A stretch of 9,694 nt of DNA, taken from contig JAPKDI010000033.1 of NCBI GenBank assembly GCA_026421105.1, positions 1 to 9,694 of the forward strand, read 5' to 3'. Within the stretch, counting starts at the first letter, position 1; each line of letters starts with the position of its first letter. The DNA comes from Alphaproteobacteria bacterium. GTDB taxonomy: Bacteria > Pseudomonadota > Alphaproteobacteria > SHVP01. The position numbers and the translations under genes are program-made. The notes under the pieces are model-generated. The model saw only the letters and a list, made by a program, of their open reading frames with translations. It was not told the origin of the DNA and ran no database searches. Positions 1 to 7,110 of the stretch are shown here, one piece after another.

Positions 1-667
1 CGGTGACATTGTCGAGACCCGCGCGTTTCCAAGTTTCTTCGGTGGTCTCGACGATAATCGTCGCGTTGCCATTGGCATAGGTGCCTTTGTCGTACTGATA
101 ACAATGCGAGCGCCAAAGTCCGTGATCGTTGCGTTTGAAGAAGAAGTTGAACGCGTCGAAGCGCTTGTTGGCCCCTAACCAAATGAACTTGTTGGGTCGC
201 ATTTCGATCTGCGGCTGAAAGTCATCCTCATACTTGGTGCGGATAGCGCTGTTGACACCGTCACCGGCAACAATCAAGTCATGCTGGCCAAGATCCTCTT
301 CGTTCTGGATATGCGAATCGAAATGGAGCTCGACGCCAAGGCGGCGCGCCCGCTGCGCAAGAATTTGAAGGAGCTTGAGGCGGGCAAGGCCGGCGAAGCC
401 GTGTCCCGTCGAACGCAGCACCTCACCTTTGAAATGGATGTCGATGTCGTCCCAATGGGTGAACTGCTGCGTGATCTCGCTCAGTGTTTCATCGTCGGCG
501 TCGCCGAAGCCCGCCATCGTCGCGTCAGAGAACACGACGCCGAAGCCCCAGGTGACGTCGGCGGAGTTTTGTTCGTAGACAGCAATTTCTACGTCAGGGC
601 GCGCCTTCTTCATCAATATAGCGAAGTAGAGCGACGCGGGGCCGCCGCCAATGCAGGCAATCTTCAT
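1..667 (-). CDS. Anthraniloyl-CoA (2-aminobenzoyl-CoA) monooxygenase/reductase-type flavoprotein, N-terminal part
   Basis: This gene is cut by the left window edge; 222 residues are visible. The protein starts [17 protein letters not shown], a Rossmann FAD-binding loop (GGGPAS, residues 7-12), with an acidic ribose-binding residue at Glu32 (VYE). It continues with [11 protein letters not shown] (40-50), which is typical of the anthraniloyl-CoA monooxygenase and salicylyl-CoA 5-hydroxylase group, and a GDGVNS motif (135-140), the second FAD contact of aromatic flavoprotein hydroxylases. In Azoarcus evansii the full enzyme has an N-terminal hydroxylase half and a C-terminal Old-Yellow-Enzyme-like half; together they hydroxylate and reduce 2-aminobenzoyl-CoA in the cytoplasm. 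Only the first part is seen here, so the two-domain form is inferred. The ATG at 667 overlaps the TGA of the acyl-CoA dehydrogenase (ATGA), showing coupling. The substrate is inferred from the nearby kynU; salicylyl-CoA 5-hydroxylase is the main alternative. Confidence 0.85.
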   Translation of the reverse strand, partial: MKIACIGGGPASLYFAILMKKARPDVEIAVYEQNSADVTWGFGVVFSDATMAGFGDADDETLSEITQQFTHWDDIDIHFKGEVLRSTGHGFAGLARLKLLQILAQRARRLGVELHFDSHIQNEEDLGQHDLIVAGDGVNSAIRTKYEDDFQPQIEMRPNKFIWLGANKRFDAFNFFFKRNDHGLWRSHCYQYDKGTYANGNATIIVETTEETWKRAGLDNVT

Positions 668-1848
668 ATAGCAGCGCCACCATGGTTTCTCAGCGTTTGC
701 TGGGCGATGATAAGTTTCTGTATCTCGCTGGTGCCTTCATAGATGCGCAACGAACGAATCTCGCGGTAGAGGACCTCAACCGGGTGACCGGTGACGACAC
801 CGAGCCCACCGTGAAGTTGCACGGCGCTATCGATGACCTGTTGTGCGATCTCGGTTGCGTGGAGTTTTGCCATTGCCGCTTCGCGTGAGATCCGTGCGCC
901 GGTGACGTCTTTAGTCCAGGCCGCGCGATAGATGAGCAGTGCTGCGGCGTCGATGCTCACTGCCATGTCTGCGAGGCGGCTTTGCGTCAATTGGTAGTCA
1001 GCGAGGGGAGCGTCACCGATGTGCCGCTCTTTGACCCGCGCAAGGGTTTCGTCGAGAGCGCGCCGAGCAAAACCGAGGGCTGCGGCCCCGACGGATGAGC
1101 GGAATGTGTCTAGGGTTGCCATTGCAATCTTGAAGCCATTGCCCTCGTCGCCGATTAACGCGCTGGCAGGTATCCGGCAGCCCTCAAACGCAAGCCGACC
1201 TAACGGGTGTGGCGCGATGACCGCGATTTTTTCGGCAAGGCGCAGACCCGATGCATCGGCGGGCACAATGAAGGCGGATAGGCCTTTAGCGCCCAAATCC
1301 CCAGTGCGCGCGAAGACGGTATATTGGCTAGCGATCCCGCCATTCGAGATCCAGGTTTTCTCGCCATCAAGCACGTAGTCGCTGCCATCCCGTCGGGCCG
1401 TCGTCGTCATGTCCGCGGGATTGGATCCGGCGCCGGTCTCCGATAGGGCGAAGGCGCCTATAAGGCTGCCGTCCGCAGTACCCGGAAGAAGCGCTTCCTT
1501 TTGAGCGTCCGAGCCAAAGAGGGACACAGGGGCGGCGCCCAAGCCCTGCATCGCAAACGCAAAATCAGCGAGCCCGAGGTGGCGGGCGAGGGTCTCGCGC
1601 ACGAGACAAAGGCTGCGAACGTCAAGCGCCTGGCTGATACCGAATGGTGCCGGTACCGCGTGACGAAGCCACCCAGCGTCGCCGAGAAGTGCAACAAGAT
1701 CCTTGGTTGTTGCCGCAGCGGTATCTTCTGCGTGCGCAAGGTCCTTGAACGCCGGAAGTGCGTCTAGCGCCCAGACCTCCAGGGCATCGGCGAGGTCGCG
1801 GTGCCGTTCGGAAAAGAAGGGCCAAGCAAGGAAGGAGCGATCCGACAT
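664..1848 (-). CDS. Acyl-CoA dehydrogenase family protein
   Basis: This 394-residue protein is full length for a soluble FAD acyl-CoA dehydrogenase. It has the usual order: an N-terminal helical domain (about 1-130), the middle beta domain beginning with [14 protein letters not shown] (134-147) and EKTWISNGG (163-171), and a C-terminal helical domain ending in IYEGTSEIQ (369-377). Glu371 in YEGTSE is at the place of the catalytic base of medium-chain acyl-CoA dehydrogenase. QLHGGLG (344-350) is also a family signature. The enzyme should remove hydrogens alpha-beta to a CoA thioester and pass electrons to electron-transfer flavoprotein; in this operon a cyclic or ring-opened C7 acyl-CoA is the likely substrate (inference). 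The ATG at 1848 shares one base with the TAA of the crotonase gene (TAATG), and a good ribosome site, GAGGGC, lies inside the last codons of that gene. Its own TGA overlaps the next ATG. Confidence 0.93.
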   Translation of the reverse strand: MSDRSFLAWPFFSERHRDLADALEVWALDALPAFKDLAHAEDTAAATTKDLVALLGDAGWLRHAVPAPFGISQALDVRSLCLVRETLARHLGLADFAFAMQGLGAAPVSLFGSDAQKEALLPGTADGSLIGAFALSETGAGSNPADMTTTARRDGSDYVLDGEKTWISNGGIASQYTVFARTGDLGAKGLSAFIVPADASGLRLAEKIAVIAPHPLGRLAFEGCRIPASALIGDEGNGFKIAMATLDTFRSSVGAAALGFARRALDETLARVKERHIGDAPLADYQLTQSRLADMAVSIDAAALLIYRAAWTKDVTGARISREAAMAKLHATEIAQQVIDSAVQLHGGLGVVTGHPVEVLYREIRSLRIYEGTSEIQKLIIAQQTLRNHGGAAI

Positions 1849-2666
1849 TAATTGCCCTCGAAAACCGGCGACTTTTTAGACGCGAAGGCATCGAATGCGC
1901 GCGTGAAATCTTTGGTTTGCATGCAGATGGCCTGCGCTTGGGCTTCGTGTTCGATCGCTTCTCCCAGTGCCATCGACCATTCTTGATCAATCATGCGTTT
2001 GGTCATCGAGTGTGCAAAGAATGGTCCTTCCGAGATTTCTCTGGCTTTGGTTTGTGCGTGTTCGAGCACAGCATTGGGTTCAGCCAGCTCGTTGAAGAAA
2101 CCCCACTCATGAGCTTGATCTCCTGGCATCATCCGTCCCGAATAGAACAGCTCCGCTGCCCGTCCCTGGCCAATAATTCGGGGCAACATGGCACACGCGC
2201 CCATATCGCAACCGGCTAGACCGACTCGCGCAAAAAGAAACCCTACCCTGCTGCGCGAAGTGCCGTAGCGAAGGTCGGTTGCCAGCGTGACGCAGGCACC
2301 GGCACCGGCGCAGATACCATCCACAGCTGCGATAATGACCTGCGGGCACGCGCGCATCGCTTTGATCAGATCACCAGTCATGCGGGTGAACTGCAAGAGC
2401 TCGGGCATGTCCATCTTGGTCAAAGGTCCGATGATCTCGTGCACGTCACCGCCGGAGGAAAAATTGCCACCTTCGCCGGTGACAACAACGGTGCGCACGT
2501 CATCGGCCATTGCGAGGTCGCGGAACGTGTCACGCAGCTCGGCATAACTATCGAAGGTGAGGGGGTTCTTTCGCTCAGGTCGGTTCAACGTGATAGTGGC
2601 GACGGCGCCATCGACCTGCCAATCGAAATGCTGGGGGCGAAACGCAGCGGCTTTGATCGTGTTCAT
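1848..2666 (-). CDS. Crotonase (enoyl-CoA hydratase) superfamily protein lacking both hydratase glutamates
   Basis: This 272-residue protein has a complete crotonase fold: [12 protein letters not shown] (25-36), first oxyanion-hole segment FSSGGDVHE (69-77), second segment DGICAGAGA (116-124), and [13 protein letters not shown] (166-178). Aligned by eye to rat enoyl-CoA hydratase, the catalytic Glu144 corresponds to Cys125 and Glu164 to Phe145, so neither catalytic acid is present and simple hydration is doubtful. The segment [18 protein letters not shown] (149-166) instead places Asp154 at the position of the Asp145 nucleophile of 4-chlorobenzoyl-CoA dehalogenase; the distance to the following Arg-Ile-x-Gly is the same. 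Similar GCDMGA proteins occur, from memory, in related aromatic-CoA operons. A hydratase or ring-opening hydrolase step on a cyclohexene-carbonyl-CoA is the likely role, but the reaction is not known. The ATG overlaps the MarR stop (ATGA). Confidence 0.9.
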   Translation of the reverse strand: MNTIKAAAFRPQHFDWQVDGAVATITLNRPERKNPLTFDSYAELRDTFRDLAMADDVRTVVVTGEGGNFSSGGDVHEIIGPLTKMDMPELLQFTRMTGDLIKAMRACPQVIIAAVDGICAGAGACVTLATDLRYGTSRSRVGFLFARVGLAGCDMGACAMLPRIIGQGRAAELFYSGRMMPGDQAHEWGFFNELAEPNAVLEHAQTKAREISEGPFFAHSMTKRMIDQEWSMALGEAIEHEAQAQAICMQTKDFTRAFDAFASKKSPVFEGN

Positions 2667-3184
2667 ATCGAGTGGCCTTCGGATTTGGTGGCGGTGTTAT
2701 CAAGCGCACCGGCGATAGATCCCTTGAGATTGGCTAGGAGGCCGTGCAGACGTGTGAGGTCGGATTGTTTTGTGTCGGCTAAGAGTTCACTGACCCAACG
2801 GCGGTGTGCCGGATGCATGCGGCCAAACGCGGCGCGGCCTTTCCGGGTGAGCCGCACACGCTGAACGCGTTGGTCTAATGGCTCTGTTCTGCGCTCGACA
2901 TGGCCTTCGCCTTCAAGGCGGTCGATCAAGCTGGTCGCATTGCCGTTGGTCACCATGAGCCGACGCGATAACGCCGACATGGTGAGACCGCCGGGTTCGC
3001 GGTGGAGCTGTGCCAAAGCATCGAACCACGGCAAGGTCACACCAAATTCGCGCCTCAACCGGCGACGAATTTCGGCCTCGATCATGTTCGAGCAGGACAG
3101 CAGCCGAAGCCACACGCGCAAGTCGATACGGTCATCTTGCGCGGCGGCCGCTTCGTAGTCTTGTGGCGGAGGGCTGATATTCAC
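2663..3184 (-). CDS. MarR-family transcriptional regulator
   Basis: This small DNA-binding protein has a clear MarR winged helix-turn-helix: [20 protein letters not shown] (residues about 67-86 of the 173-residue form) followed by [14 protein letters not shown] and the wing [14 protein letters not shown]. The frame is open up to an ATG at 3253, but that would read 23 residues (MARTALLIVHHG...) inside the SDR gene with no family resemblance. I chose the GTG at 3184 because it overlaps the SDR stop as GTGA, has GAGG about six bases upstream, and gives a normal MarR length. MarR regulators of aromatic pathways often repress until an acyl-CoA or aromatic ligand binds; here an aminoaromatic CoA thioester is a reasonable guess. 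It sits second in the operon, so it probably controls its own expression together with the enzymes. Confidence 0.9.
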   Translation of the reverse strand: MNISPPPQDYEAAAAQDDRIDLRVWLRLLSCSNMIEAEIRRRLRREFGVTLPWFDALAQLHREPGGLTMSALSRRLMVTNGNATSLIDRLEGEGHVERRTEPLDQRVQRVRLTRKGRAAFGRMHPAHRRWVSELLADTKQSDLTRLHGLLANLKGSIAGALDNTATKSEGHSI

Positions 3185-3963
3185 ATGACCTCGCCGCCGG
3201 CAACAGTGATCGACTGCCCCGTGATGGACGATGAGGAGGGCAGTGCGAGCCATAGGACCGCGGCAGCCACTTCAGGCGGGTCGAGTAAACGTCGTTGCGG
3301 GTTGCTGGCAGCAAGTTCGGCAATGGTCTCTTCCCGCGAGCGGCCGGACTTCTTCATGATCTTATTTACGGCGTCAGCGACCATGGGGGTGTCGGTGTAT
3401 CCCGGGCAGACTGCATTGACGGTGACGCCTTTGCGCGCAGTCTCGAGTGCCGTGGCACGGGTCAGACCGATGACGCCATGTTTGGCGGCACAGTAAGATG
3501 AGACGTAGGCGTAGCCCTTGAGCCCGGCGGTAGACGCCATATTGATGATGCGCCCATAGCCAGCGTCTAGCATGGCGGGTAGGACGGCCTGCATTGCAAC
3601 AAAAGTGCTGGTGAGGTTGAGGGTAAGCGTATGCTCCCATTGGGCGTGCGTTTCTTTCAGGAACGGTACCGAGTCAGCGCCACCTGCGTTGTTTACGAGA
3701 ATGGTAGGGGCGCCCTGGGCCGCCGTGACGTTACGAATCGTTTCCTCAACCTGACCGGAATTCGTGGCATCTGCGGCGTAGCCTGCTGCAGCGACACCGT
3801 GTTTTTTCGCGAGGGCCGTCGCCACCTCGGCGATTTCGGTACCGTTGCGGGCGGTGAGCGAGAGGGTGGCGCCAGCCTCGGCGAGGGCGATAGCGACGGC
3901 GACACCAATCCCACGGCTGGCTCCGGTGATCAGCGCGTGTTGGCCATTCAGCGGTTTAGTCAC
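3181..3963 (-). CDS. SDR-family dehydrogenase, 3-hydroxyacyl-CoA dehydrogenase-like
   Basis: This is a classical short-chain dehydrogenase of 260 residues. It shows the NAD(P) loop TGASRGIG (13-20), Asp65 before the adenine pocket, NNAG (91-94), and the catalytic set Asn116, Ser144, Tyr157 and Lys161 (YCAAK). The C-terminal [12 protein letters not shown] is a usual SDR ending. In the CoA-dependent 2-aminobenzoate pathway a related SDR is thought to oxidise the 3-hydroxyacyl-CoA intermediate; that role fits here but is inferred from context. The start is a GTG at 3963 with AAAGG about eight bases upstream. It is the first gene of the five-gene minus-strand operon, and its promoter must lie in the AT-rich gap before the divergent rid gene. 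Its TGA is overlapped by the GTG of marR. Confidence 0.92.
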   Translation of the reverse strand: MTKPLNGQHALITGASRGIGVAVAIALAEAGATLSLTARNGTEIAEVATALAKKHGVAAAGYAADATNSGQVEETIRNVTAAQGAPTILVNNAGGADSVPFLKETHAQWEHTLTLNLTSTFVAMQAVLPAMLDAGYGRIINMASTAGLKGYAYVSSYCAAKHGVIGLTRATALETARKGVTVNAVCPGYTDTPMVADAVNKIMKKSGRSREETIAELAASNPQRRLLDPPEVAAAVLWLALPSSSSITGQSITVAGGEVM

Positions 3964-4033
3964 ACCACTCGCCTTTCCCCTGTCATTGTTTTAAGTCTAA
4001 AATAGTTTTGTGACACAGGCAATCGTGGGTAGC
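3964..4033. promoter_or_regulatory. Divergent promoter region with candidate MarR operator
   Basis: This 70-base gap separates the five-gene operon (minus) from the rid gene (plus), so both promoters must be here or just inside the genes. It is much more AT-rich than the flanks. An inverted repeat TTTTA-AGTC-TAAAA lies at 3989-4002, with a wider TGTCA (3981-3985) / TGACA (4011-4015) pair centred on the same point. On the plus strand TAAAAT (3998-4003) and on the minus strand TATTTT (4004-3999) could be -10 elements; no good -35 is visible for either. A symmetric site over both -10 regions is what one expects for a MarR repressor encoded in the operon. Binding is inferred. Confidence 0.5.
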
Positions 4034-4426
4034 ATGGATATCCTAGAACCAGACGACTGGGCGAAGCCCCGGGGGTACAGCAACGGAGGCATCGCCGATG
4101 GGCGCTTTGTTTTCCTTGCTGGGCAAATTGGTTGGGATGCTAACCAGAAACTCGTTAGTAACGATTTTGTTGCACAGCTGCGGCAAGCATTGCTTAACAT
4201 TAAGATACTATTGGAGACTGCGGACACAACGCCTGCGGCGCTTGTGCGTCTGACCTGGTACGTCACAGACATGCCGGCCTACCGCAGTCGCATTGGTGAA
4301 GTAGGTGCGGCGTATCGAGATGTTCTTGGAAAGGTTTTCCCGCCGATGGCGGTTGTTGCCGTCACCGAACTGGTGGAGCTCGGTGCAATGGTTGAGATTG
4401 AGGCGACCGCTGTCCTGCCGCGCTAG
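4034..4426 (+). CDS. Rid-family (RidA/YjgF-like) protein without the canonical arginine
   Basis: This 130-residue protein (from ATG 4034) has the normal Rid length and motifs: GRFVFLAGQIGWD (23-35), VRLTWYVTD (71-79) and the C-terminal VEIEATAV (120-127). Canonical RidA has Arg105 in a PAR motif that binds the carboxylate of 2-aminoacrylate; here the sequence is PPMAVV and residue 105 is Met. This places it in the Rid subgroups that are not ordinary 2-aminoacrylate deaminases. A GTG at 4010 would add eight residues, but ATG 4034 matches the usual N-terminus of relatives (I/L-x-P-x-x-WAKPRGYSNG); neither has a strong ribosome site. Rid genes belong to the 2-aminobenzoyl-CoA gene sets, so it may hydrolyse the enamine/imine formed when the ring is reduced (inference). 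It is divergent from the catabolic operon and probably shares its control. Confidence 0.88.
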   Translation: MDILEPDDWAKPRGYSNGGIADGRFVFLAGQIGWDANQKLVSNDFVAQLRQALLNIKILLETADTTPAALVRLTWYVTDMPAYRSRIGEVGAAYRDVLGKVFPPMAVVAVTELVELGAMVEIEATAVLPR

Positions 4427-4493
4427 TTCGCAGTGTCGTGAGTTGGGCTAGGGCGGTATCTTAGAAATTAGAAATACTGCTCTACCCGTTCCG

Positions 4494-4522
4494 GGGCGCG
4501 TCTCGCGCTCGGGGGCCCTTTT
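4494..4522 (+). terminator. Weak hairpin downstream of the rid gene, possible terminator
   Basis: A seven-pair stem (one G-T pair) with a TCT loop lies at 4494-4510 (core GCGCG-TCT-CGCGC). It is followed, after a short G-rich gap, by four T residues at 4519-4522. The T run is short and does not directly follow the stem, so a rho-independent terminator for the rid transcript is only possible, not clear. Confidence 0.22.
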
Positions 4523-4567
4523 CGATTGTGACGTGCTTGAGGTTCGCCGCTGTGAAGGTGCGGAGGG

Positions 4568-4987
4568 CTATGCCAAAAGCCGTACAGACGACGTGACTAC
4601 TTTGTCATCGATCGAGGAGTCGGCTATGCAATTTGTGCTGCTGACGAAGACGCCAGCCGACATGAGCGTCTCATAGACCTTGGCAATGTCTGCCTCCTTG
4701 TTGGGAAGTAGGTAAAGAATACTGAGACCCAGTAAGACATCGAAGGACTCATTGGACCCCGAAAAATCGTGGATCGTTAAGTTAAAAAACGTGATGGTCT
4801 GCGCATTGGCTTCGGCGCCGTTGGGCCGTACGACGTCGAGCATGTTTTCTCAAATATTGATGGCTTAAATATGTTTGACGCGCGGTGCATCGGCTTTGGC
4901 CGTAGCACCTGAACCGCTGCCAAGCTCCAAAACCTCCATATCGGGTTCGAGATTGGCGCGCTGTAGGAATTGTGTCACAAAGTTCTA
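4568..4987 (-). pseudogene. Decayed class I SAM-dependent methyltransferase remnant
   Basis: Reading one frame leftward from 4981 gives FVTQFLQRANLEPDMEVLEL followed by GSGSG, the glycine-rich SAM-binding motif I of class I methyltransferases. It continues through VKHI-stop-AINI-stop-ENMLDVV, then IHDFSGSNESFDVLLGLSIL (motif IV/post-motif region) and GVFVSSTNCIADS. The order and spacing are those of an intact methyltransferase, but TAA (4867-4865) and TGA (4852-4850) interrupt the stretch after motif I, and a TAG (4987-4985) precedes it. The N-terminal 25-30 residues are missing because kynU ends at 4998, and similarity is lost after CIADS, before the usual C-terminal third. The open piece 4568-4843 (91 codons from an internal ATG) is unlikely to fold alone because it lacks motif I. 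No substrate can be given. Confidence 0.75.
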
Positions 4988-4997
4988 GGTCAATGGC

Positions 4998-6239
4998 TCA
5001 AGTAACAGCGGCGCGGGTGCGAAAGGCTGGAGTGTCCCAGGCGCGGGTTTCCATAATGTCGTGGAGGATTTGCGCAGCTTGCCAGACATCGACGTAGCGC
5101 GTGTAGAGTGGCGTAAAGCCGAAGCGTACAATGTCAGGTGCGCGAAAGTCACCGATGACCCCGCGTGCGATCAGGGCCTGCATGATTGCGTAGCCTTGAT
5201 CGTGCCGGAATGAGACTTGAGAGCCACGGGCCTGGCTGTCACGTGGGCTGGCGAGTGTGAAGTTGTGGCCAGCGCATCGTGGCTCGACCAGCGCAATGAA
5301 TAGGTCGCCCAGCGCGATGCTCTTGGTGCGGAGGATGTTCAAGTCGACGCCCGCCCAAACATCGAGCGCAGCGTCGAGCGAAATCATGGACAGGACACCT
5401 GGTGTGCCAGATAGGAAGCGTTTGATGTCCGGTGCAGGCGCGTAGTCATCAACGAATGCAAATGGCTGGGCGTGACCCATCCAGCCCGTGAGAGGTTGAT
5501 TAAAAGTAGACTGTAGCGCGGTTGGAATATAAGCAAAGGCAGGTGCGCCAGGGCCACCATTGAGATACTTGTAGGTACACCCCAGCGCAAAGTCGGCCTT
5601 AGTGCCCGCGAGGTCGACCGGCATGGCACCGGCGGTGTGACATAGGTCCCAAATCGTTAGTGCGCCGATAGCGTGGGCCTGTTTGTTCAGGCTTGCCATA
5701 TCATGCACGGCCCCGGTCTTGAAGTTGACATGCGTAAGGGCGAGGACCGCTACGGTGTCGTCGAGCGCGCTAGAAATTTTCTCCGTCGGGACGATGCGGC
5801 AGATGTAGCCTTCGCCCATGAGGTCCGCGACACCTTGGCCGATGTAGAGGTCCGTCGGAAAATCGCATGCCTCCATCAAGATTGTGCGCCTTTCGGGGCG
5901 CAGTCGAAGTGCGGCGACAAGCAACTTGAATAAGTTGATCGACGTACTGTCGGCTACGATTACCTCGTTACTCGCAGCGCCGATCAAGGGTGCGATCTTG
6001 GTGCCGATTTTCACCGGAAGGTCAATCCAACCGGCGTCATTCCAGCTTCGAATTAGCCCTTTGCCCCAGTCGTTTTTGATGGCGTCATGAACACGGGCTT
6101 CGGCCGCTTTGGGCAGCGCGCCAAGGGAGTTTCCGTCGAGATAGATGACGCCTTCGGGAAGAGAGAATTTATCGCGGTAAGACGCCAGCGGATCACCGCG
6201 GTCGCGCGCGACACATTCATCACGAGTGGCGGCGCTCAT
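4998..6239 (-). CDS. kynU: Kynureninase
   Basis: This PLP enzyme cleaves L-kynurenine to anthranilate and L-alanine. The 413-residue form matches bacterial kynureninases of about 416. Visible features in this numbering are YLDGNSLG (33-40), the substrate/PLP segment ADSTSINLFK (96-105), THVNFKTGAVHDM (169-181), PLP-ring Asp198 in IWDLCH, and the Schiff-base Lys224 in TYKYLNGGPG. FLSGTPGVLSM (275-285) and RFGFTPLYTRYVDV (372-385) are also typical. A GTG at 6260 is in frame, but the ATG at 6239 overlaps the kynA stop as ATGA, which favours translational coupling and the family length. Anthranilate made here is the natural precursor of the CoA substrate of the left-hand operon. The gene ends next to the methyltransferase remnant. 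Confidence 0.97.
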   Translation of the reverse strand: MSAATRDECVARDRGDPLASYRDKFSLPEGVIYLDGNSLGALPKAAEARVHDAIKNDWGKGLIRSWNDAGWIDLPVKIGTKIAPLIGAASNEVIVADSTSINLFKLLVAALRLRPERRTILMEACDFPTDLYIGQGVADLMGEGYICRIVPTEKISSALDDTVAVLALTHVNFKTGAVHDMASLNKQAHAIGALTIWDLCHTAGAMPVDLAGTKADFALGCTYKYLNGGPGAPAFAYIPTALQSTFNQPLTGWMGHAQPFAFVDDYAPAPDIKRFLSGTPGVLSMISLDAALDVWAGVDLNILRTKSIALGDLFIALVEPRCAGHNFTLASPRDSQARGSQVSFRHDQGYAIMQALIARGVIGDFRAPDIVRFGFTPLYTRYVDVWQAAQILHDIMETRAWDTPAFRTRAAVT

Positions 6240-7087
6240 AGCTCGGTCCGTGCTTCCCACAATTCGGGGAAAAAACGAATATCTAACGCCCGTTTGAGGT
6301 AGCCGACGCCAGAGGTGCCGCCGGTACCGCGCTTGTGCCCAATGATCCGTTCGACCGTCGTACGGTGCCGGAACCGCCAGGTTTGGAAAGCATCTTCCAG
6401 GTCAATCAATTCCTCTGCCCATTCGTACAAGTCCCAGTATTTCTCGGCGTTGCGATAAACCTCGACCCAAGCAGCGCGAACACTGTCGTTGGCGTCGCGC
6501 GGTTCACTCCAGTCCCGATCACGCTCAGAGGCGTCAATCGCGAACCCTTTCCGCGCCAGCAACATGATGGTTTCGTCATACAGACTGGGCGCATTGAGGA
6601 CCGCTTCAAGGGTGTTGTGCCATTCGGGGCGGTCTTTGTGCGGGCCAAGAAATTTACGGTCCTTATTGCCCATCGTGAATTCGAGGGTGCGGTACTGGAA
6701 TGACTGAAATCCTGATGCCGCCCCCAGAGTATCGCGGAACGTGAGGTAGTCGGTTGGCGTCATGGTAGCAAGAATACTCCAGGATTGAGTGAGTTGATCT
6801 TGGATCTGGCTGACCCGCGCGGTCATCTTGAGCGCCGGCCGCAGGCGGTCTTCTTGCAGGAGGTGAACGGCGGCTGACAACTCGTGGATCATCAATTTCA
6901 TCCACAACTCGCTGCACTGATGAATCACTACGAAGAGCATTTCATCGTGTGCCGAGGAGCGTAATTTCTGAGCTGACAGGAGTTCGGCGAGATTGAGGTA
7001 ATCGCCGTAGGCGAGACCCTCCGTGAAGTCGGTGTGAAACTTCTCATCGGCTAGGCGGCTGTGTGTCAGGTCTTTGTTTTGGGGCAT
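6236..7087 (-). CDS. kynA: Tryptophan 2,3-dioxygenase
   Basis: This cytosolic heme dioxygenase opens the indole ring of L-tryptophan to give N-formyl-L-kynurenine, the first step of the kynurenine route. At 283 residues it has normal bacterial length. Key residues sit one position after those of the Xanthomonas campestris enzyme: His56 in IHQCSELWMKLM (substrate indole contact), Arg118 in FRDTLGAASGFQSFQYR (carboxylate contact), heme-ligand His241 in WRFRHRTTVERIIG, and Thr255 in GTGGTSGVGYL. All are present, so it should be active. The ATG at 7087 has no strong ribosome site upstream. It is followed by kynU with a four-base overlap; kynurenine formamidase is not between them. The divergent RdhA-like gene begins only 23 or 50 bases away, so the kynA promoter lies in that gap or inside that gene. 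Confidence 0.97.
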   Translation of the reverse strand: MPQNKDLTHSRLADEKFHTDFTEGLAYGDYLNLAELLSAQKLRSSAHDEMLFVVIHQCSELWMKLMIHELSAAVHLLQEDRLRPALKMTARVSQIQDQLTQSWSILATMTPTDYLTFRDTLGAASGFQSFQYRTLEFTMGNKDRKFLGPHKDRPEWHNTLEAVLNAPSLYDETIMLLARKGFAIDASERDRDWSEPRDANDSVRAAWVEVYRNAEKYWDLYEWAEELIDLEDAFQTWRFRHRTTVERIIGHKRGTGGTSGVGYLKRALDIRFFPELWEARTEL

Positions 7088-7110
7088 TTAGTTCACTTGA
7101 GGTTGAAGAA

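Noticed and set aside
281..742. Plus-strand open frame of 153 codons
   Set aside because: It lies wholly antisense to the well-supported flavoprotein and the end of the acyl-CoA dehydrogenase; the translation has no recognisable domain.
1758..2219. Plus-strand open frame of 153 codons over the crotonase gene
   Set aside because: It is antisense to coding sequence with strong family motifs and its translation looks like random Arg-rich shadow sequence.
3185..3253. N-terminal extension of the MarR protein to ATG 3253
   Set aside because: The extra 23 residues overlap the SDR coding sequence and look unlike a MarR N-terminus; GTG 3184 has a ribosome site and a GTGA overlap.
3002..3496. Plus-strand open frame of 164 codons across marR and the SDR gene
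   Set aside because: It is antisense to two real genes and has no ribosome site or known motifs.
4568..4843. Functional 91-residue small protein
   Set aside because: It begins in the middle of a methyltransferase domain, after motif I, and the same frame continues upstream through stop codons, so it is a remnant.
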